A program made the position numbers and the translations under genes. DNA of 64,000 nt from Thermanaerosceptrum fracticalcis (GTDB taxonomy: Bacteria; Bacillota; Peptococcia; DRI-13): positions 730,501 through 794,500 of the forward strand of contig NZ_CP045798.1 in NCBI RefSeq assembly GCF_000746025.2, read 5' to 3'. Positions 25,043 to 36,748 of this stretch are shown here, piece after piece; position 1 is the stretch's first letter; each line of letters starts with the position of its first letter. The notes under the pieces are model-generated. The model searched no databases and was not told the origin of the DNA. It was given only the letters and a program-made list of their open reading frames with translations.

Positions 25043-25579
25043 ATGGGTTATAATTGGGATCGCATGTTTATCGGTATCATGTCCCTTGGGTATTTAATGA
25101 TTTCTGTGGTATTGGTCTTGGCTGCTCTAGGTTGGACAACCCCTGTCACTTACGTAGAAAACTACCTATATCGTACTAATCCCTGGGTGCTTGGGTTAAC
25201 AGGGGGCTTTGTCTTTATAGCCTCCTTAACCCTGTTTTTAAGCAGTTTTAAAAAGAAACCCGTCATGCAGACAGCCATCCATGAAACTAATCTGGGGCAA
25301 ATCAAGATTACTTTGCCTGCCCTGGAACATTTAGTTTTAAAAGCGGCTAAGAGTATACACGGGATCAGGGATATCAAACCGTTTATCAATAACACACCCA
25401 CCGGGCTCTCCATACAACTAAAAATACAAGTGCTGCCTGATGTAAACATACCCAATATTACTGCTGATCTCCAGAAAACCATCAGGGATTATATGCAGAA
25501 GACCGCCGGCACTACCGTCCAAGAAGTAAGGGTCCTGGTGAATAAAGTGAGCTGGGAAAATAAGGCCCGGGTAGAATAG
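25043..25579 (+). CDS. amaP: Alkaline shock response membrane anchor protein AmaP
   Basis: 178 residues with two membrane helices (about 10-30 and 48-67) and a C-terminal Asp23-like cytoplasmic domain (LVLKAAKSIHGIRDIKPFI; IQLKIQVLPDVNIPNI). AmaP recruits Asp23 to the membrane. The neighbours Asp23 upstream and DUF2273 downstream complete the known three-gene module. AGGAGGG precedes ATG 25043. Confidence 0.9.
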   Translation: MGYNWDRMFIGIMSLGYLMISVVLVLAALGWTTPVTYVENYLYRTNPWVLGLTGGFVFIASLTLFLSSFKKKPVMQTAIHETNLGQIKITLPALEHLVLKAAKSIHGIRDIKPFINNTPTGLSIQLKIQVLPDVNIPNITADLQKTIRDYMQKTAGTTVQEVRVLVNKVSWENKARVE

Positions 25580-25590
25580 GGGGTAGTAAG

Positions 25591-25809
25591 ATGTGGGAAA
25601 AAGTATTAACAGAACTGATGCGCTTTCACCGGGGAAAGATTTTTGGTATATTTTTCGGGCTTTTGTTTAGTATACTTGTTATTACCGTAGGCTTTTTACA
25701 AACAATTTTTATTGCGTGTTGCATCTATGTAGGGTATATTATCGGTAAACGTGTGGATGACAATGAAAGTCTTAAAGAAGTTATGGAAAGAATTTTCCGG
25801 GAGAGATAA
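25591..25809 (+). CDS. DUF2273 small membrane protein
   Basis: 72 residues: a hydrophobic centre of two closely spaced helices (IFGIFFGLLFSILVITVGFLQ; IFIACCIYVGYIIGK) and a charged tail. DUF2273 proteins accompany Asp23/AmaP in Firmicutes; the role is unknown but probably structural in the envelope module. GGGGGTAG precedes ATG 25591. Confidence 0.88.
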   Translation: MWEKVLTELMRFHRGKIFGIFFGLLFSILVITVGFLQTIFIACCIYVGYIIGKRVDDNESLKEVMERIFRER

Positions 25810-25815
25810 AGAAAA

Positions 25816-25831
25816 CTTGGCTTGGGCCAAG
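25816..25831 (+). other. Short hairpin upstream of nusB
   Basis: CTTGGC (25816-25821) / GCCAAG (25826-25831) with a four-base loop, followed by a GCGTA-AGCGTA duplication and no T-run. Possible mRNA structure at the DUF2273-nusB junction. Confidence 0.35.
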
Positions 25832-25903
25832 CGTAAGCGTAGGCGGAAGCCTTAGTTGCACTTATGCCGTGGTATAAGGGAAACAAAAGGAGGGATAACT
25901 TTT

Positions 25904-26338
25904 TTGAAAAGGCGGCTGGCTAGAGAACTCGCCCTGAAAGCGCTCTTTGCACGGGATATTAGCGGCAACGAGCCTATTACCACTCTGGAACAACTGGTTC
26001 TGGAAGAAAATGTTAACGACTCTACCAAGAATTTTGCTTTGTATTTAATCAACGGTGTTGTTGCTCACCTGGCTGAGATCGATAAGATCATCAGGCAGTT
26101 TGCCGTGGAGTGGGAATTGGAAAGAATGGCCACTGTGGATAGGAATATTATGCGCTTGGCCCTTTTTGAAATTTTATATTCCGATAATGTTCCGGAAGCT
26201 GTAGCCACCAATGAGGCGATAGAGTTAGCCAAAAGCTATGGCAGTGAAGAATCGGCCCGCTTTACCAACGGGATTTTAGGTAATATAATTAAGCATTTAC
26301 CGGAAATAAAAAAGAAAGTGGCGAAGACAGAAGAATAG
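25904..26338 (+). CDS. nusB: Transcription antitermination factor NusB
   Basis: 144-residue all-helical RNA-binding protein that works with NusE (S10) at boxA in rRNA transcription. RRLARELALKALFA and VDRNIMRLALFEIL are the family signatures, with AVATNEAIELAKSYG near the end. TTG 25904 with AGGAGGG (25889-25895) is preferred; the open frame extends upstream to 25856 but the binding site would then be coding. Confidence 0.95.
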   Translation: MKRRLARELALKALFARDISGNEPITTLEQLVLEENVNDSTKNFALYLINGVVAHLAEIDKIIRQFAVEWELERMATVDRNIMRLALFEILYSDNVPEAVATNEAIELAKSYGSEESARFTNGILGNIIKHLPEIKKKVAKTEE

Positions 26339-26341
26339 GCT

Positions 26342-27307
26342 ATGGATATCTATTTAGGTGTGGATACAAGTTGTTATACCACTTCCCTGGCCATAGTGGA
26401 TCATGAGGGTAATCTCTTAAGAGACCTGAGAAAATTATTACCCGTACCTAAAGGCCAACAAGGGCTGAGACAATCGGCAGCCCTTTTTCAGCATCTAAAG
26501 AACCTCCCTGAATTGACGTACAACTTGTTTGAAAATATTCCTGTCCGGGATATTAAAGCTATCGGTGTAAGCTCCCGGCCCAGGCCCCGCGAAGATTCCT
26601 ATATGCCCGTTTTTACGGCAGGATTATCTTTTGCGGAAAGCTTTGCCAACCTGCTCAAAGTTCCTTTATTTAAAACCAGTCACCAGGAGGGACATGTGAA
26701 AGCCGGTCTCTGGTCCGCGAAAGCAGAGGACTGGGACAGCTTTCTTGTGGTACATCTTTCAGGAGGAACTACGGAATTCCTGGCTGTACAGGCCCAAAGA
26801 GAAAATCCCGGGGAATACCTGGTGGAGACTTTGGGTGCATCCTTAGATATTCACGCAGGCCAGCTTATCGACCGGGTAGGTGTGGCTATGGGGCTTCCCT
26901 TTCCCGCAGGACCTCATCTGGAAAAATTAGCTGCCCAGTGCGGGGAAAAACATGAGATTATGATACCTTCCTATGTCAAGGGGTATAATGTAAGTTTTTC
27001 CGGAGCGGAAACAATGGCCAAAAAAATGCTGCAGAAAAGAGAGACACCAGCCGCTGTAGCGCGTGCAGTGGAACACTGTATAGCCTTATCCTTAGAAAAG
27101 ATCATACGTTCTGCGCTGAGGGAGTTGAAAACCACCCGCGTCTTACTGGTGGGAGGGGTGGCAGCCAACCAATATATCCGGGAAAGGCTTAAGACACGCT
27201 TACAGCACCCGGCTGTGGGGGCAGAACTGTATTTTCCCGAACCCAAATACAGCAGTGATAACGCAGTAGGTGTGAGTCTTATTGCCCGGGACAGGAGCAA
27301 AAATTAA
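26342..27307 (+). CDS. TsaD/Kae1-like protein (second, paralogous type)
   Basis: 321 residues of the Kae1/TsaD ASKHA ATPase fold: GVDTSCYTTSLAIVD phosphate loop, SHQEGHVKAG metal motif (H114 and H118, HxxxH), LSGGTTE, GQLIDRVGVAMGLPFPAGP and LLVGGVAANQYIRERL. It differs from canonical TsaD (HxEGH kept, but SSRPRPREDSYMPV replaces the usual GPGLxxxLxVG segment). It is likely the paralogue often labelled O-sialoglycoprotein endopeptidase in Clostridia; its substrate is unknown. Three bases from nusB. Confidence 0.8.
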   Translation: MDIYLGVDTSCYTTSLAIVDHEGNLLRDLRKLLPVPKGQQGLRQSAALFQHLKNLPELTYNLFENIPVRDIKAIGVSSRPRPREDSYMPVFTAGLSFAESFANLLKVPLFKTSHQEGHVKAGLWSAKAEDWDSFLVVHLSGGTTEFLAVQAQRENPGEYLVETLGASLDIHAGQLIDRVGVAMGLPFPAGPHLEKLAAQCGEKHEIMIPSYVKGYNVSFSGAETMAKKMLQKRETPAAVARAVEHCIALSLEKIIRSALRELKTTRVLLVGGVAANQYIRERLKTRLQHPAVGAELYFPEPKYSSDNAVGVSLIARDRSKN

Positions 27308-27320
27308 GGAGGAATGAGGA

Positions 27321-29545
<2,225 letters not shown>

Positions 29546-29549
29546 GTAC

Positions 29550-29705
29550 AGTTCGCAGTTCGTTAGCAGTGACCGGTGACCAGTTTATGAACCGGACTCC
29601 CGACACTGGTCTCTGGTCACTGAATAATCAGAAGTCGGATGTCGGAAAGCGGAAAACGTTTACTATTACTGTTCACCGTTCACGGTTTACGGTTTGCGTT
29701 AAACG
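29550..29705 (+). repeat. Modular intergenic repeat, copy C (nfnB-folD)
   Basis: Blocks in order: CAGTTCGCAGTTCG, CAGTGACCGGTGACCAGT, ACACTGGTCTCTGGTCACT (29603-29621), GTCGGATGTCGGAAAGCGGAA (29634-29654), then GTTCACCGTTCACGGTTTACGG. The central two blocks match copy A closely. A 67-codon open frame crosses it but has no coding character. Confidence 0.75.
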
Positions 29706-29729
29706 AAACAAGTATGAGGGAGGATGCTC

Positions 29730-30581
29730 ATGCCCGGACAAGTGATTGACGGTAAGGCCATAGCTCTTAAGCTTAGAGAAGCCATTATGGAAAGGGTGAA
29801 AGCCTTAAAGAGCCAGGGAATATTGCCCGGTTTAGCCGTGGTGCTCGTGGGTGAGGACCCGGCCTCTCAGGTTTATGTGGGGCATAAGGCTAAGGCTTGC
29901 CAGGAAGTGGGTATTAAATCTGAAGTCATGAAACTGCCTGCTTCCACTTCGGAGGCGGAACTGCTGGCCCTGGTGGAAAAACTGAATGCCAGACCTGACA
30001 TTCATGGGATTTTGGTACAACTTCCTTTACCCAAACATATTCATGAAGAAAAAATCATCCTGGCCATCAGCCCCGATAAAGATGTGGACGGTTTTCATCC
30101 CCTTAATATGGGGCAGCTTTTTATTGGGAGTCCCCGTTTAGTTCCCTGTACGCCTTATGGCTGCCTGAAAATATTACAGGAACTTGGTTTGGACATCGCC
30201 GGTAAACAGGCGGTAGTGGTGGGACGCAGTAATATTGTGGGGAAACCCATGGCGGCCTTACTCCTCCAGGAACATGCCACAGTGACCATTTGTCATTCCC
30301 GTACCAGGAATCTTTCCGAGATAACGAAGACTGCCGACATCCTGGTGGTAGCTGTAGGCAAGCCCAATTTTATTACCGGTGAGATGGTGAAACCGGGGGC
30401 AGTTGTTCTGGATGTGGGCATCAACCGCTTGCCCACGGGGAAGTTAGTGGGCGATGTGGACTTTTCCTCGGCTGCGGAAGTGGCCGGCTGGATTACGCCG
30501 GTGCCCGGCGGGGTGGGACCCATGACCATTACCATGCTGCTTTTCAATACACTTGAGGCCATTAATTATGCGCGGAAATAA
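29730..30581 (+). CDS. folD: Methylenetetrahydrofolate dehydrogenase/cyclohydrolase FolD
   Basis: 283-residue bifunctional enzyme interconverting methylene-, methenyl- and formyl-tetrahydrofolate. Lys in [15 protein letters not shown], the signature [23 protein letters not shown] and the Rossmann motif [18 protein letters not shown] are all present, ending in [17 protein letters not shown] 29730 has GAGGGAGG (29716-29723); ATG 29724 lies too close to it. In anaerobes it may also serve the acetyl-CoA pathway. Confidence 0.96.
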   Translation: MPGQVIDGKAIALKLREAIMERVKALKSQGILPGLAVVLVGEDPASQVYVGHKAKACQEVGIKSEVMKLPASTSEAELLALVEKLNARPDIHGILVQLPLPKHIHEEKIILAISPDKDVDGFHPLNMGQLFIGSPRLVPCTPYGCLKILQELGLDIAGKQAVVVGRSNIVGKPMAALLLQEHATVTICHSRTRNLSEITKTADILVVAVGKPNFITGEMVKPGAVVLDVGINRLPTGKLVGDVDFSSAAEVAGWITPVPGGVGPMTITMLLFNTLEAINYARK

Positions 30582-31782
30582 GATTCTAACCGTTAGTGAA
30601 GTTTCCTTTCATATTCAAAAACTGCTGGATGATGATCCCCTCTTATCTAATCTCTGGATAAGAGGGGAAATATCTAATTTTAAGCATCATTCCACAGGCC
30701 ATTTCTACTTTTCTTTAAAAGACAAGGAATGTACGCTTCGTGCCGTGATGTTTAAAAGCAAGACCTGGCGTTTGAATTTTTTGCCCAAAGATGGTATGGA
30801 TTGCCTGGTCCGGGGTTATGTGTCATCGTATCCTAAAGATACGGTTGTGCAGCTCTATGCAGAAGAGATTATTCCGGCGGGTGTGGGCTTGCAGGCTTTA
30901 GCCTTAGCTGAGTTAAAAGAAAAATTACAGAAAAAAGGATATTTTGCTCCGGAACGTAAAAAACCCATACCCTATCTGCCCGGGGCCATAGGTGTGGTTA
31001 CATCACCTGCGGGAGCTGCCATTAGGGACATATATAGAGTTGTACAAAAAAGGTACCCGGGTATGCCGGTTATTTTATTTCCCGCAGGGGTTCAGGGTGA
31101 AAAGGCGGCCCAAAGCATAGTAGAGGGAATTAGGGCTTTAAATGGGAGAAAGGAAATAGATGTAATCATCGTGGCCAGAGGAGGCGGCTCCGCCGAAGAC
31201 CTTAGTGTGTTTAATGTAGAGAGCGTTGCTGATGCTGTTTTTGCCTCCACGAAACCCATCGTTTCGGCTATCGGCCACGAAATAGACTGGACCATTACTG
31301 ACCTGGTGGCCGATGTAAGGGCGGCTACTCCTTCTATGGCCGGAGAACTTGTAGTACCTGTACGTTGGGAATTGGAAAATTCCCTTTCCAAGTATAAGGA
31401 AAGATTATTGCGGGCAGCGAGAGGGCGGATGGAGCGTGAGAACATGCGCTTAGCTTATCTCAAAGAAGCGGGGGTTATGAAAAAACCGGAACGCTGGTTA
31501 AACCGCTATCAAGATCATTTAAGCAGATGTGAAAGCTCACTCTATAAAAGCACCAGGGAATTGCATGGCAAAGCAGAATATCATTTGCACGTGATTGCCG
31601 GCAGGCTGCATGCCCTGAGTCCCCTGGCTACGCTGGGGAGAGGGTACAGTCTTTGCCAAAACAGTGAAGGGAAAATAGTGACTGAGGCCAGGCATGTTTC
31701 GATCAATGAACAGGTAAAGGTCCGGTTATATAAAGGTTCTCTCGGCTGTATCGTGGTGGCAAAGGAGGAAGAGTGTGACTAA
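30568..31782 (+). CDS. xseA: Exodeoxyribonuclease VII large subunit
   Basis: 404 residues. An N-terminal OB domain ([20 protein letters not shown]) precedes the catalytic region ([52 protein letters not shown], cut here to [10 protein letters not shown]) and a long helical region. Degrades single-stranded DNA to oligonucleotides with XseB. It overlaps folD by 14 bases and xseB by eight. Confidence 0.95.
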   Translation: MRGNKILTVSEVSFHIQKLLDDDPLLSNLWIRGEISNFKHHSTGHFYFSLKDKECTLRAVMFKSKTWRLNFLPKDGMDCLVRGYVSSYPKDTVVQLYAEEIIPAGVGLQALALAELKEKLQKKGYFAPERKKPIPYLPGAIGVVTSPAGAAIRDIYRVVQKRYPGMPVILFPAGVQGEKAAQSIVEGIRALNGRKEIDVIIVARGGGSAEDLSVFNVESVADAVFASTKPIVSAIGHEIDWTITDLVADVRAATPSMAGELVVPVRWELENSLSKYKERLLRAARGRMERENMRLAYLKEAGVMKKPERWLNRYQDHLSRCESSLYKSTRELHGKAEYHLHVIAGRLHALSPLATLGRGYSLCQNSEGKIVTEARHVSINEQVKVRLYKGSLGCIVVAKEEECD

Positions 31783-32005
31783 CCGGAAGGCAACTTACGA
31801 AGAAAATATTAAAAGGTTGGAAGAAATCGTACGGCGCCTGGAACAGGGCGATATTAGTTTGGAGGAAGGGCTCACTTATTTTGAAGAGGGAATCGGCCTG
31901 GTAAGAATTTGCCAGCAGCAGTTGGACCGCGTGGCGCAAAAGATACAGGTATTGACCCAGGACGGACAGCTTAAAGATGTAACGGAAGAGTTCAGGGAGG
32001 AGTAA
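31775..32005 (+). CDS. xseB: Exodeoxyribonuclease VII small subunit
   Basis: 76-residue helical protein: YEENIKRLEEIVRRLEQGDI and SLEEGLTYFEEGIGLVR are the XseB signature. Several copies bind one XseA. GTG 31775 overlaps xseA; AAAGGAGGA lies upstream. Two bases separate it from ispA. Confidence 0.95.
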   Translation: MTNRKATYEENIKRLEEIVRRLEQGDISLEEGLTYFEEGIGLVRICQQQLDRVAQKIQVLTQDGQLKDVTEEFREE

Positions 32006-32007
32006 GC

Positions 32008-32895
32008 GTGGATTTGCAATGCTACCTAAAAGAAAGAGCCCAAGTAGTCGAGGGAACGTTACAGGCCCTGCTGCCCCAGGAGGCTGTATACCCTAATGTT
32101 GTACACGAAGCCATGCGCTACAGCGTGTTTGCCGGAGGTAAAAGGCTCAGGCCCATTCTCTGCCTGGCAGGGGCCGAGGCCGTGGGGGGAGAAAGCCATA
32201 AGCTCTTGCCAATAGCTTGTGCTTTAGAAATGATACATACGTATTCCCTTATTCACGATGACCTCCCGGCTATGGACAATGATGATTATCGCCGCGGCAA
32301 GCTCACCAATCATAAGGTTTACGGTGAAGGGATAGCTATTTTAGCCGGTGATGCTCTGCTTACCCTGGCCTTTGAAGTGATGGCCCGCTATGGATATGCT
32401 AACTTTAATGCCCAGAGTGTGCTCCAGGTGATAGGTGAAATTGCAAGAGCCTCGGGAACTTTAGGCATGATTGGTGGACAAGTAGTAGATCTGCAGTCAG
32501 AAGGTAAGAATATTGATGAAAAGACCTTAGTTTATATCCACAGCCACAAAACGGGAGCGCTGTTCCGCGCTTCCTTGCGGGCGGGCGCCTTGTTGTTTGA
32601 AGCCGAACCTCTGTACCTTGAGGCCTTAACGAACTACGCCGAGAACTTTGGTTTGGCCTTCCAAATCACAGATGATATTCTGGATGTGGTGGGGGAAGAA
32701 AGTAAGTTAGGTAAACCCGTGGGTAGTGATTCCAGAAATCGAAAAGCCACTTATCCTGTGCTTTATGGACTGGAAGAATCACGAAAACTGGCTAAAGAAG
32801 CGGTAGAAAAGGCGGTAGCCAGCCTGAAACCACTGCCTGGTGAGACAAAGCCGCTGGAGTTATTAGCCAGGTATCTCTATGAACGGGAAACGTAA
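32008..32895 (+). CDS. ispA: Farnesyl/geranyl diphosphate synthase
   Basis: 295-residue trans-prenyltransferase. The first aspartate-rich motif is DDLPAMDND (IHDDLPAMDNDDYRRG), the second DDILD (FQITDDILDVVG); KRLRPILCLAGAEAVGG is also typical. It condenses IPP with DMAPP and GPP. The neighbouring dxs makes the precursor, so this is a small isoprenoid cluster. The GTG start follows GGGAGGAG. Confidence 0.94.
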   Translation: MDLQCYLKERAQVVEGTLQALLPQEAVYPNVVHEAMRYSVFAGGKRLRPILCLAGAEAVGGESHKLLPIACALEMIHTYSLIHDDLPAMDNDDYRRGKLTNHKVYGEGIAILAGDALLTLAFEVMARYGYANFNAQSVLQVIGEIARASGTLGMIGGQVVDLQSEGKNIDEKTLVYIHSHKTGALFRASLRAGALLFEAEPLYLEALTNYAENFGLAFQITDDILDVVGEESKLGKPVGSDSRNRKATYPVLYGLEESRKLAKEAVEKAVASLKPLPGETKPLELLARYLYERET

Positions 32896-32924
32896 AACGC
32901 TAGGTAAGGATTGGATGGAGATAG

Positions 32925-33368
32925 ATGCAAGATTTTTTCCACGGTATTGCTAATAATCATGTTTTTAAGGTAACCTTTTCTGCCTGGATTATTGCCCAAA
33001 TTCTCAAAGTCATTACCACTGTGTTTGTTCATGGAAAACTGGATTTGATGCGCTCCGTTGGTGCCGGCGGGATGCCCAGTGCCCATTCCGCCCTTGTTAC
33101 TGCTTTGGCAGTCAGCATCGGACAAGACCTGGGCTGGGATTCTCCCATTTTTGCCATGGCTCTTGCTTTTGCCGCCATAGTGATGTATGACGCCGCCGGT
33201 GTGCGCAGGGCTGCCGGAAAACAAGCCGAAGTGATCAATCAGATTATTAGTGATATCTACCATGGCACACAAATATCAGAAGAACGTCTCAAAGAACTTA
33301 TCGGGCATACCCCCTTCGAAGTATTAATGGGCGCTTTACTGGGGCTTTTGGTTGGCCTGTTTTTTTAG
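32925..33368 (+). CDS. Divergent PAP2-type membrane protein (YuiD/DUF212)
   Basis: 147 residues with helices at both ends and a central PAP2-like signature ([38 protein letters not shown]). Similar to B. subtilis YuiD. The family keeps parts of the acid phosphatase motif (PSAHSA); a lipid phosphate substrate is likely, perhaps prenyl phosphate given ispA and dxs on either side, but this is inference. Confidence 0.88.
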   Translation: MQDFFHGIANNHVFKVTFSAWIIAQILKVITTVFVHGKLDLMRSVGAGGMPSAHSALVTALAVSIGQDLGWDSPIFAMALAFAAIVMYDAAGVRRAAGKQAEVINQIISDIYHGTQISEERLKELIGHTPFEVLMGALLGLLVGLFF

Positions 33369-33403
33369 TGTTCCTATTGCGGGTTAAGAGGCAGGTGAAT
33401 GAG

Positions 33404-35332
33404 ATGGGACTACTCAAAGAGATTAATAAACCGCAAGACATTAAAAAATATTCTATGGAGCAGTTAAATGAAATCGCCAAAGAAATTCGACAATTAATCC
33501 TGGAGACTGTCTCGGTTACAGGCGGACATCTTGCCCCCAGCCTGGGTGTGGTGGAATTGACCTTAGCCCTGCATTATGTTTATAATTCTCCCCAGGATAA
33601 AATTGTCTGGGATGTGGGGCATCAATCTTATGTCCATAAGATTTTAACGGGCAGGAGAGAAGAATTTTCCACGCTGCGCCAGTATGGAGGAATATCAGGT
33701 TTCCCCAAACGGGAGGAGAGTGCACATGATGTTTTTGCTACGGGACACAGCAGCACCTCCATCTCGGCAGCTTTGGGATTTGCCCAGGCCCGTGATAAAC
33801 TGGGCCTGGATTATGAAGTGGTGGCCGTTATCGGCGATGGAGCCATGACCGGAGGGATGGCTTTTGAAGCCTTAAATCATGCCGGTCATTTAGGGGCAGA
33901 TTTATTAGTTATTTTAAACGATAATGAAATGTCCATTGACCAGAATGTGGGGGCCATGTCTTCCTATTTAAGCCGTTTACGGGCAGACCCCATGTATACG
34001 AAACGAAAAGAGGATATTGAGTATATTTTGAAAAAAGTGCCGGCCATTGGGTCTACTGTGGTGAAAGCTGTGGAAAGGGTAAAAGACAGCCTGAAATATC
34101 TCTTAGTACCGGGAATTTTATTTGAAGAATTGGGCTTTACCTATTTAGGCCCTATTGATGGGCATAATATCCCTGAAATTTCTATGGTGTTACGGAAAGC
34201 GAAAAAACTTAAAGGGCCGGTGCTTCTTCATGTCATTACCCAAAAGGGGAGAGGATATGAACCGGCTGTTTGTAATCCCGCTGTCTTTCACGGCGTTGCT
34301 CCTTTTCAACTAAAAACGGGCTGTATTATTAAGAATCCGGGGCCGTCGTCTTATACCAGTGTGTTTAGTGAAGCCCTCACCGAGCTGGCCGAAAAAGACC
34401 AGCGTATTATTGCCATCACCGCAGCTATGCCCGAAGGGACGGGACTAAACTCTTTTGCTAAGAAGTATCCTCAACGTTTTTATGATGTAGGGATTGCCGA
34501 ACAGCATGCTGTGACCATGGCCTCCGCCATGGCTCTGGAGGGGTTGCGGCCGGTAGTGGCTATCTATTCTACTTTTCTGCAAAGGGCTTATGACCAGATC
34601 CTTCATGACGTCTGCCTGCAAAAAGCACCTGTGCTTTTTGCCATTGACCGGGGCGGTCTTGTAGGTGAGGATGGACCCACCCACCATGGCGTCTTTGATT
34701 ATTCATATCTGAGACATATCCCTGGGATGGCTGTGTTAGCACCCAAAGATGAAGAAGAACTCCGTCACATGATTTATACCGCTTTACAGTATGACGGGCC
34801 CGTGGCCGTACGTTACCCCCGCGGCGCCGGCATAGGTGTGGATATCAGCGAGGATTTTAGGCTCCTTCCTTGGGGGAAAGGGGAAGTCCTGGCTAAAGGT
34901 GACAATTTGGCTATCCTCGCTGTGGGTTCTATGGTGTATCCCGCCTTAACGGTGAAAAAGATCCTGGAATATAAAGGTATCCGTTGTACAGTGGTTAACG
35001 GCAGATTTATCAAGCCCTTAGACCAGGAATTAATCGTTGAATTGGCCCAAACCCACCCCTGCTTGGTGACCATGGAAGAAAATGTCATTGCCGGCGGGTT
35101 TGGCAGCGGGGTCCTGGAATTATTGACAAACTCCGGTATCAACGGTGTTAAAGTATTGAACATTGGCGTTCCGGACCAATTTGTCACCCATGGGAAGGTA
35201 GACATCTTAAAGGAGGCCATTGGGCTTACGCCGGAAAAAATAGCTGAACAAATTGTAAGTCACTTTGCTTTGCCGGAACAAAAAGTAAAGCCGCAAAAAG
35301 TGCCATTAACCTTCGCCTATAAACAAGGCTGA
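33404..35332 (+). CDS. dxs: 1-deoxy-D-xylulose-5-phosphate synthase
   Basis: 642 residues. First enzyme of the MEP isoprenoid pathway, joining pyruvate and glyceraldehyde 3-phosphate with thiamine diphosphate. Visible motifs: [36 protein letters not shown] with NDNEMSI (the TPP site), [15 protein letters not shown] and [18 protein letters not shown] 33404 with AGGTGA upstream is preferred to the longer frame from 33368. Confidence 0.97.
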   Translation: MGLLKEINKPQDIKKYSMEQLNEIAKEIRQLILETVSVTGGHLAPSLGVVELTLALHYVYNSPQDKIVWDVGHQSYVHKILTGRREEFSTLRQYGGISGFPKREESAHDVFATGHSSTSISAALGFAQARDKLGLDYEVVAVIGDGAMTGGMAFEALNHAGHLGADLLVILNDNEMSIDQNVGAMSSYLSRLRADPMYTKRKEDIEYILKKVPAIGSTVVKAVERVKDSLKYLLVPGILFEELGFTYLGPIDGHNIPEISMVLRKAKKLKGPVLLHVITQKGRGYEPAVCNPAVFHGVAPFQLKTGCIIKNPGPSSYTSVFSEALTELAEKDQRIIAITAAMPEGTGLNSFAKKYPQRFYDVGIAEQHAVTMASAMALEGLRPVVAIYSTFLQRAYDQILHDVCLQKAPVLFAIDRGGLVGEDGPTHHGVFDYSYLRHIPGMAVLAPKDEEELRHMIYTALQYDGPVAVRYPRGAGIGVDISEDFRLLPWGKGEVLAKGDNLAILAVGSMVYPALTVKKILEYKGIRCTVVNGRFIKPLDQELIVELAQTHPCLVTMEENVIAGGFGSGVLELLTNSGINGVKVLNIGVPDQFVTHGKVDILKEAIGLTPEKIAEQIVSHFALPEQKVKPQKVPLTFAYKQG

Positions 35333-35344
35333 TGACAGGGATGA

Positions 35345-36154
35345 ATGATGAAAAAGGAACGTTTGGACCTGCTGTTAGTTGAAAAAGCCCTGGCTCCCAG
35401 CCGGGAGAAAGCCAAAGCTTTAATTATGGCAGGTCTGGTATATGTGAACCAAGTGAAGATTGATAAGCCGGGGACACTGGTGGACAGTACAAGTCTTGTG
35501 GAAATCAAAGGGAGTATCCTGCCTTATGTTAGCCGTGGGGGCTTGAAACTGGAAAAAGCCTTACGCGTGTTTTCTTTGGACTTGCAAGAAAAAGTAGTCA
35601 TGGATATCGGTGCCTCCACCGGTGGATTTACCGACTGCGCCTTACAGAATGGCGCCGGGAAAGTTTATGCCATTGATGTGGGCTATGGCCAGTTGGATTG
35701 GTCACTCAGGCAGGATCCCCGGGTAATAAATTTAGAAAGAATGAATGCCAGGTACTTAACCCCTGAGATCATTCCGGAACCTGTAGATGTTATCACTATT
35801 GATGTCTCCTTTATTTCACTGGAAAAAATTTTACCCGTGCTGACGCCTTTTTTAAAGGAAAGGGGCTGGGTCCTGGCTTTAATCAAACCCCAGTTTGAAG
35901 CAGGCCGGGAAAAAGTGGGCAAAAAAGGTGTAGTAAGAGATCCGGCTATCCATAAGGAAGTAATTGAAAAGATTATACAGGCAGCTTTTGAGTTAGAGTT
36001 TATTCCCCGGGGTCTCGATTTTTCACCTATAACGGGGCCAGAGGGTAACATTGAATATCTGTTGTGGTTGGAGAAGGGGGGGCTTCCCTCGGCTATTCAC
36101 TGGCCGCAAAAAATAGAAGAAGTCGTCAATGAAGCCCATCGCAACTTAAAATAA
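35345..36154 (+). CDS. tlyA: TlyA-family rRNA methyltransferase
   Basis: 269 residues: an N-terminal S4 RNA-binding domain (RLDLLLVEKALAPSREKAK) and an FtsJ-type methyltransferase domain (VVMDIGASTGGFTDCALQNG; VDVITIDVSFISL; ALIKPQFEAGR). TlyA proteins 2'-O-methylate rRNA; the same family is sometimes called a hemolysin. Common between dxs and nadK in Clostridia. ATG 35345 and 35348 are adjacent options. Confidence 0.93.
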   Translation: MMKKERLDLLLVEKALAPSREKAKALIMAGLVYVNQVKIDKPGTLVDSTSLVEIKGSILPYVSRGGLKLEKALRVFSLDLQEKVVMDIGASTGGFTDCALQNGAGKVYAIDVGYGQLDWSLRQDPRVINLERMNARYLTPEIIPEPVDVITIDVSFISLEKILPVLTPFLKERGWVLALIKPQFEAGREKVGKKGVVRDPAIHKEVIEKIIQAAFELEFIPRGLDFSPITGPEGNIEYLLWLEKGGLPSAIHWPQKIEEVVNEAHRNLK

Positions 36155-36185
36155 GCATATTTTCATGGTTAAGGAGGAAATCAAG

Positions 36186-36653
36186 GTGTCCCCTTTGGAA
36201 AAGGTCAGGGAGTATATGAAGACACTGCCTTTCTCCCTGGAAATCATCTTGTTTAATGAAAGCACCCATACCTCCCAGCTGGCCGCCCAGGCCTTAGGGG
36301 TTGAGGTGGGGCAGATTGCCAAAACCTTGGTGTTTGTGGGTAAAGATAGTCAGGCCGTACTGGTGGTAACCAGTGGCGATATGAAGGTGGATCAAAAGAA
36401 ACTAAAGGAAGTTGCGGGTTTTAAGCCACGCTTTGCCTCGGCAGAAGAGGCTTTAGCCTTAACGGGTTTCCCTCCGGGCGGTGTTTGTCCTTTTGCTGTT
36501 CCTGTAACGATTCCCGTTTTCATTGATGTAAGCCTTGAAAGGTTTCCCGTAGTCTACGCCGCTGCCGGTACTGCCAATTCCGCGGTACCTATTACTGTGC
36601 CTCAATTAATGACAGCTACCAGGGGTAATATGTGTGATGTATGCTACTGCTAA
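36186..36653 (+). CDS. YbaK/EbsC-family aminoacyl-tRNA deacylase-like protein
   Basis: 155 residues of the YbaK/ProX fold that hydrolyses mischarged tRNAs: AAQALGVEVGQIAKTLVF, Lys in TSGDMKVDQKKLKEV, TGFPPGGVCPF and the C-terminal PVVYAAAGTANSAVPIT. The precise tRNA edited is not clear. GTG 36186 is preferred because AAGGAGG (36171-36177) lies eight bases upstream; a longer frame from 36165 would include this site. Confidence 0.9.
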   Translation: MSPLEKVREYMKTLPFSLEIILFNESTHTSQLAAQALGVEVGQIAKTLVFVGKDSQAVLVVTSGDMKVDQKKLKEVAGFKPRFASAEEALALTGFPPGGVCPFAVPVTIPVFIDVSLERFPVVYAAAGTANSAVPITVPQLMTATRGNMCDVCYC

Positions 36654-36660
36654 CAATAAA

Positions 36661-36687
36661 AGCGTGCCAGGCACGCTTTTTTATTTC
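36661..36687 (+). terminator. Terminator after the YbaK-type gene
   Basis: Stem AGCGTGC (36661-36667) / GCACGCT (36671-36677) with a three-base loop, then TTTTTATTT. The core GTGCCAGGCAC is the same palindrome seen at 61706-61716. Confidence 0.85.
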
Positions 36688-36748
36688 ATAGTGAAAAGAG
36701 GGAAGTTTTGCCTTATTGTCGAATAGGAGAAAAGAGGGTGTGGAAAAC

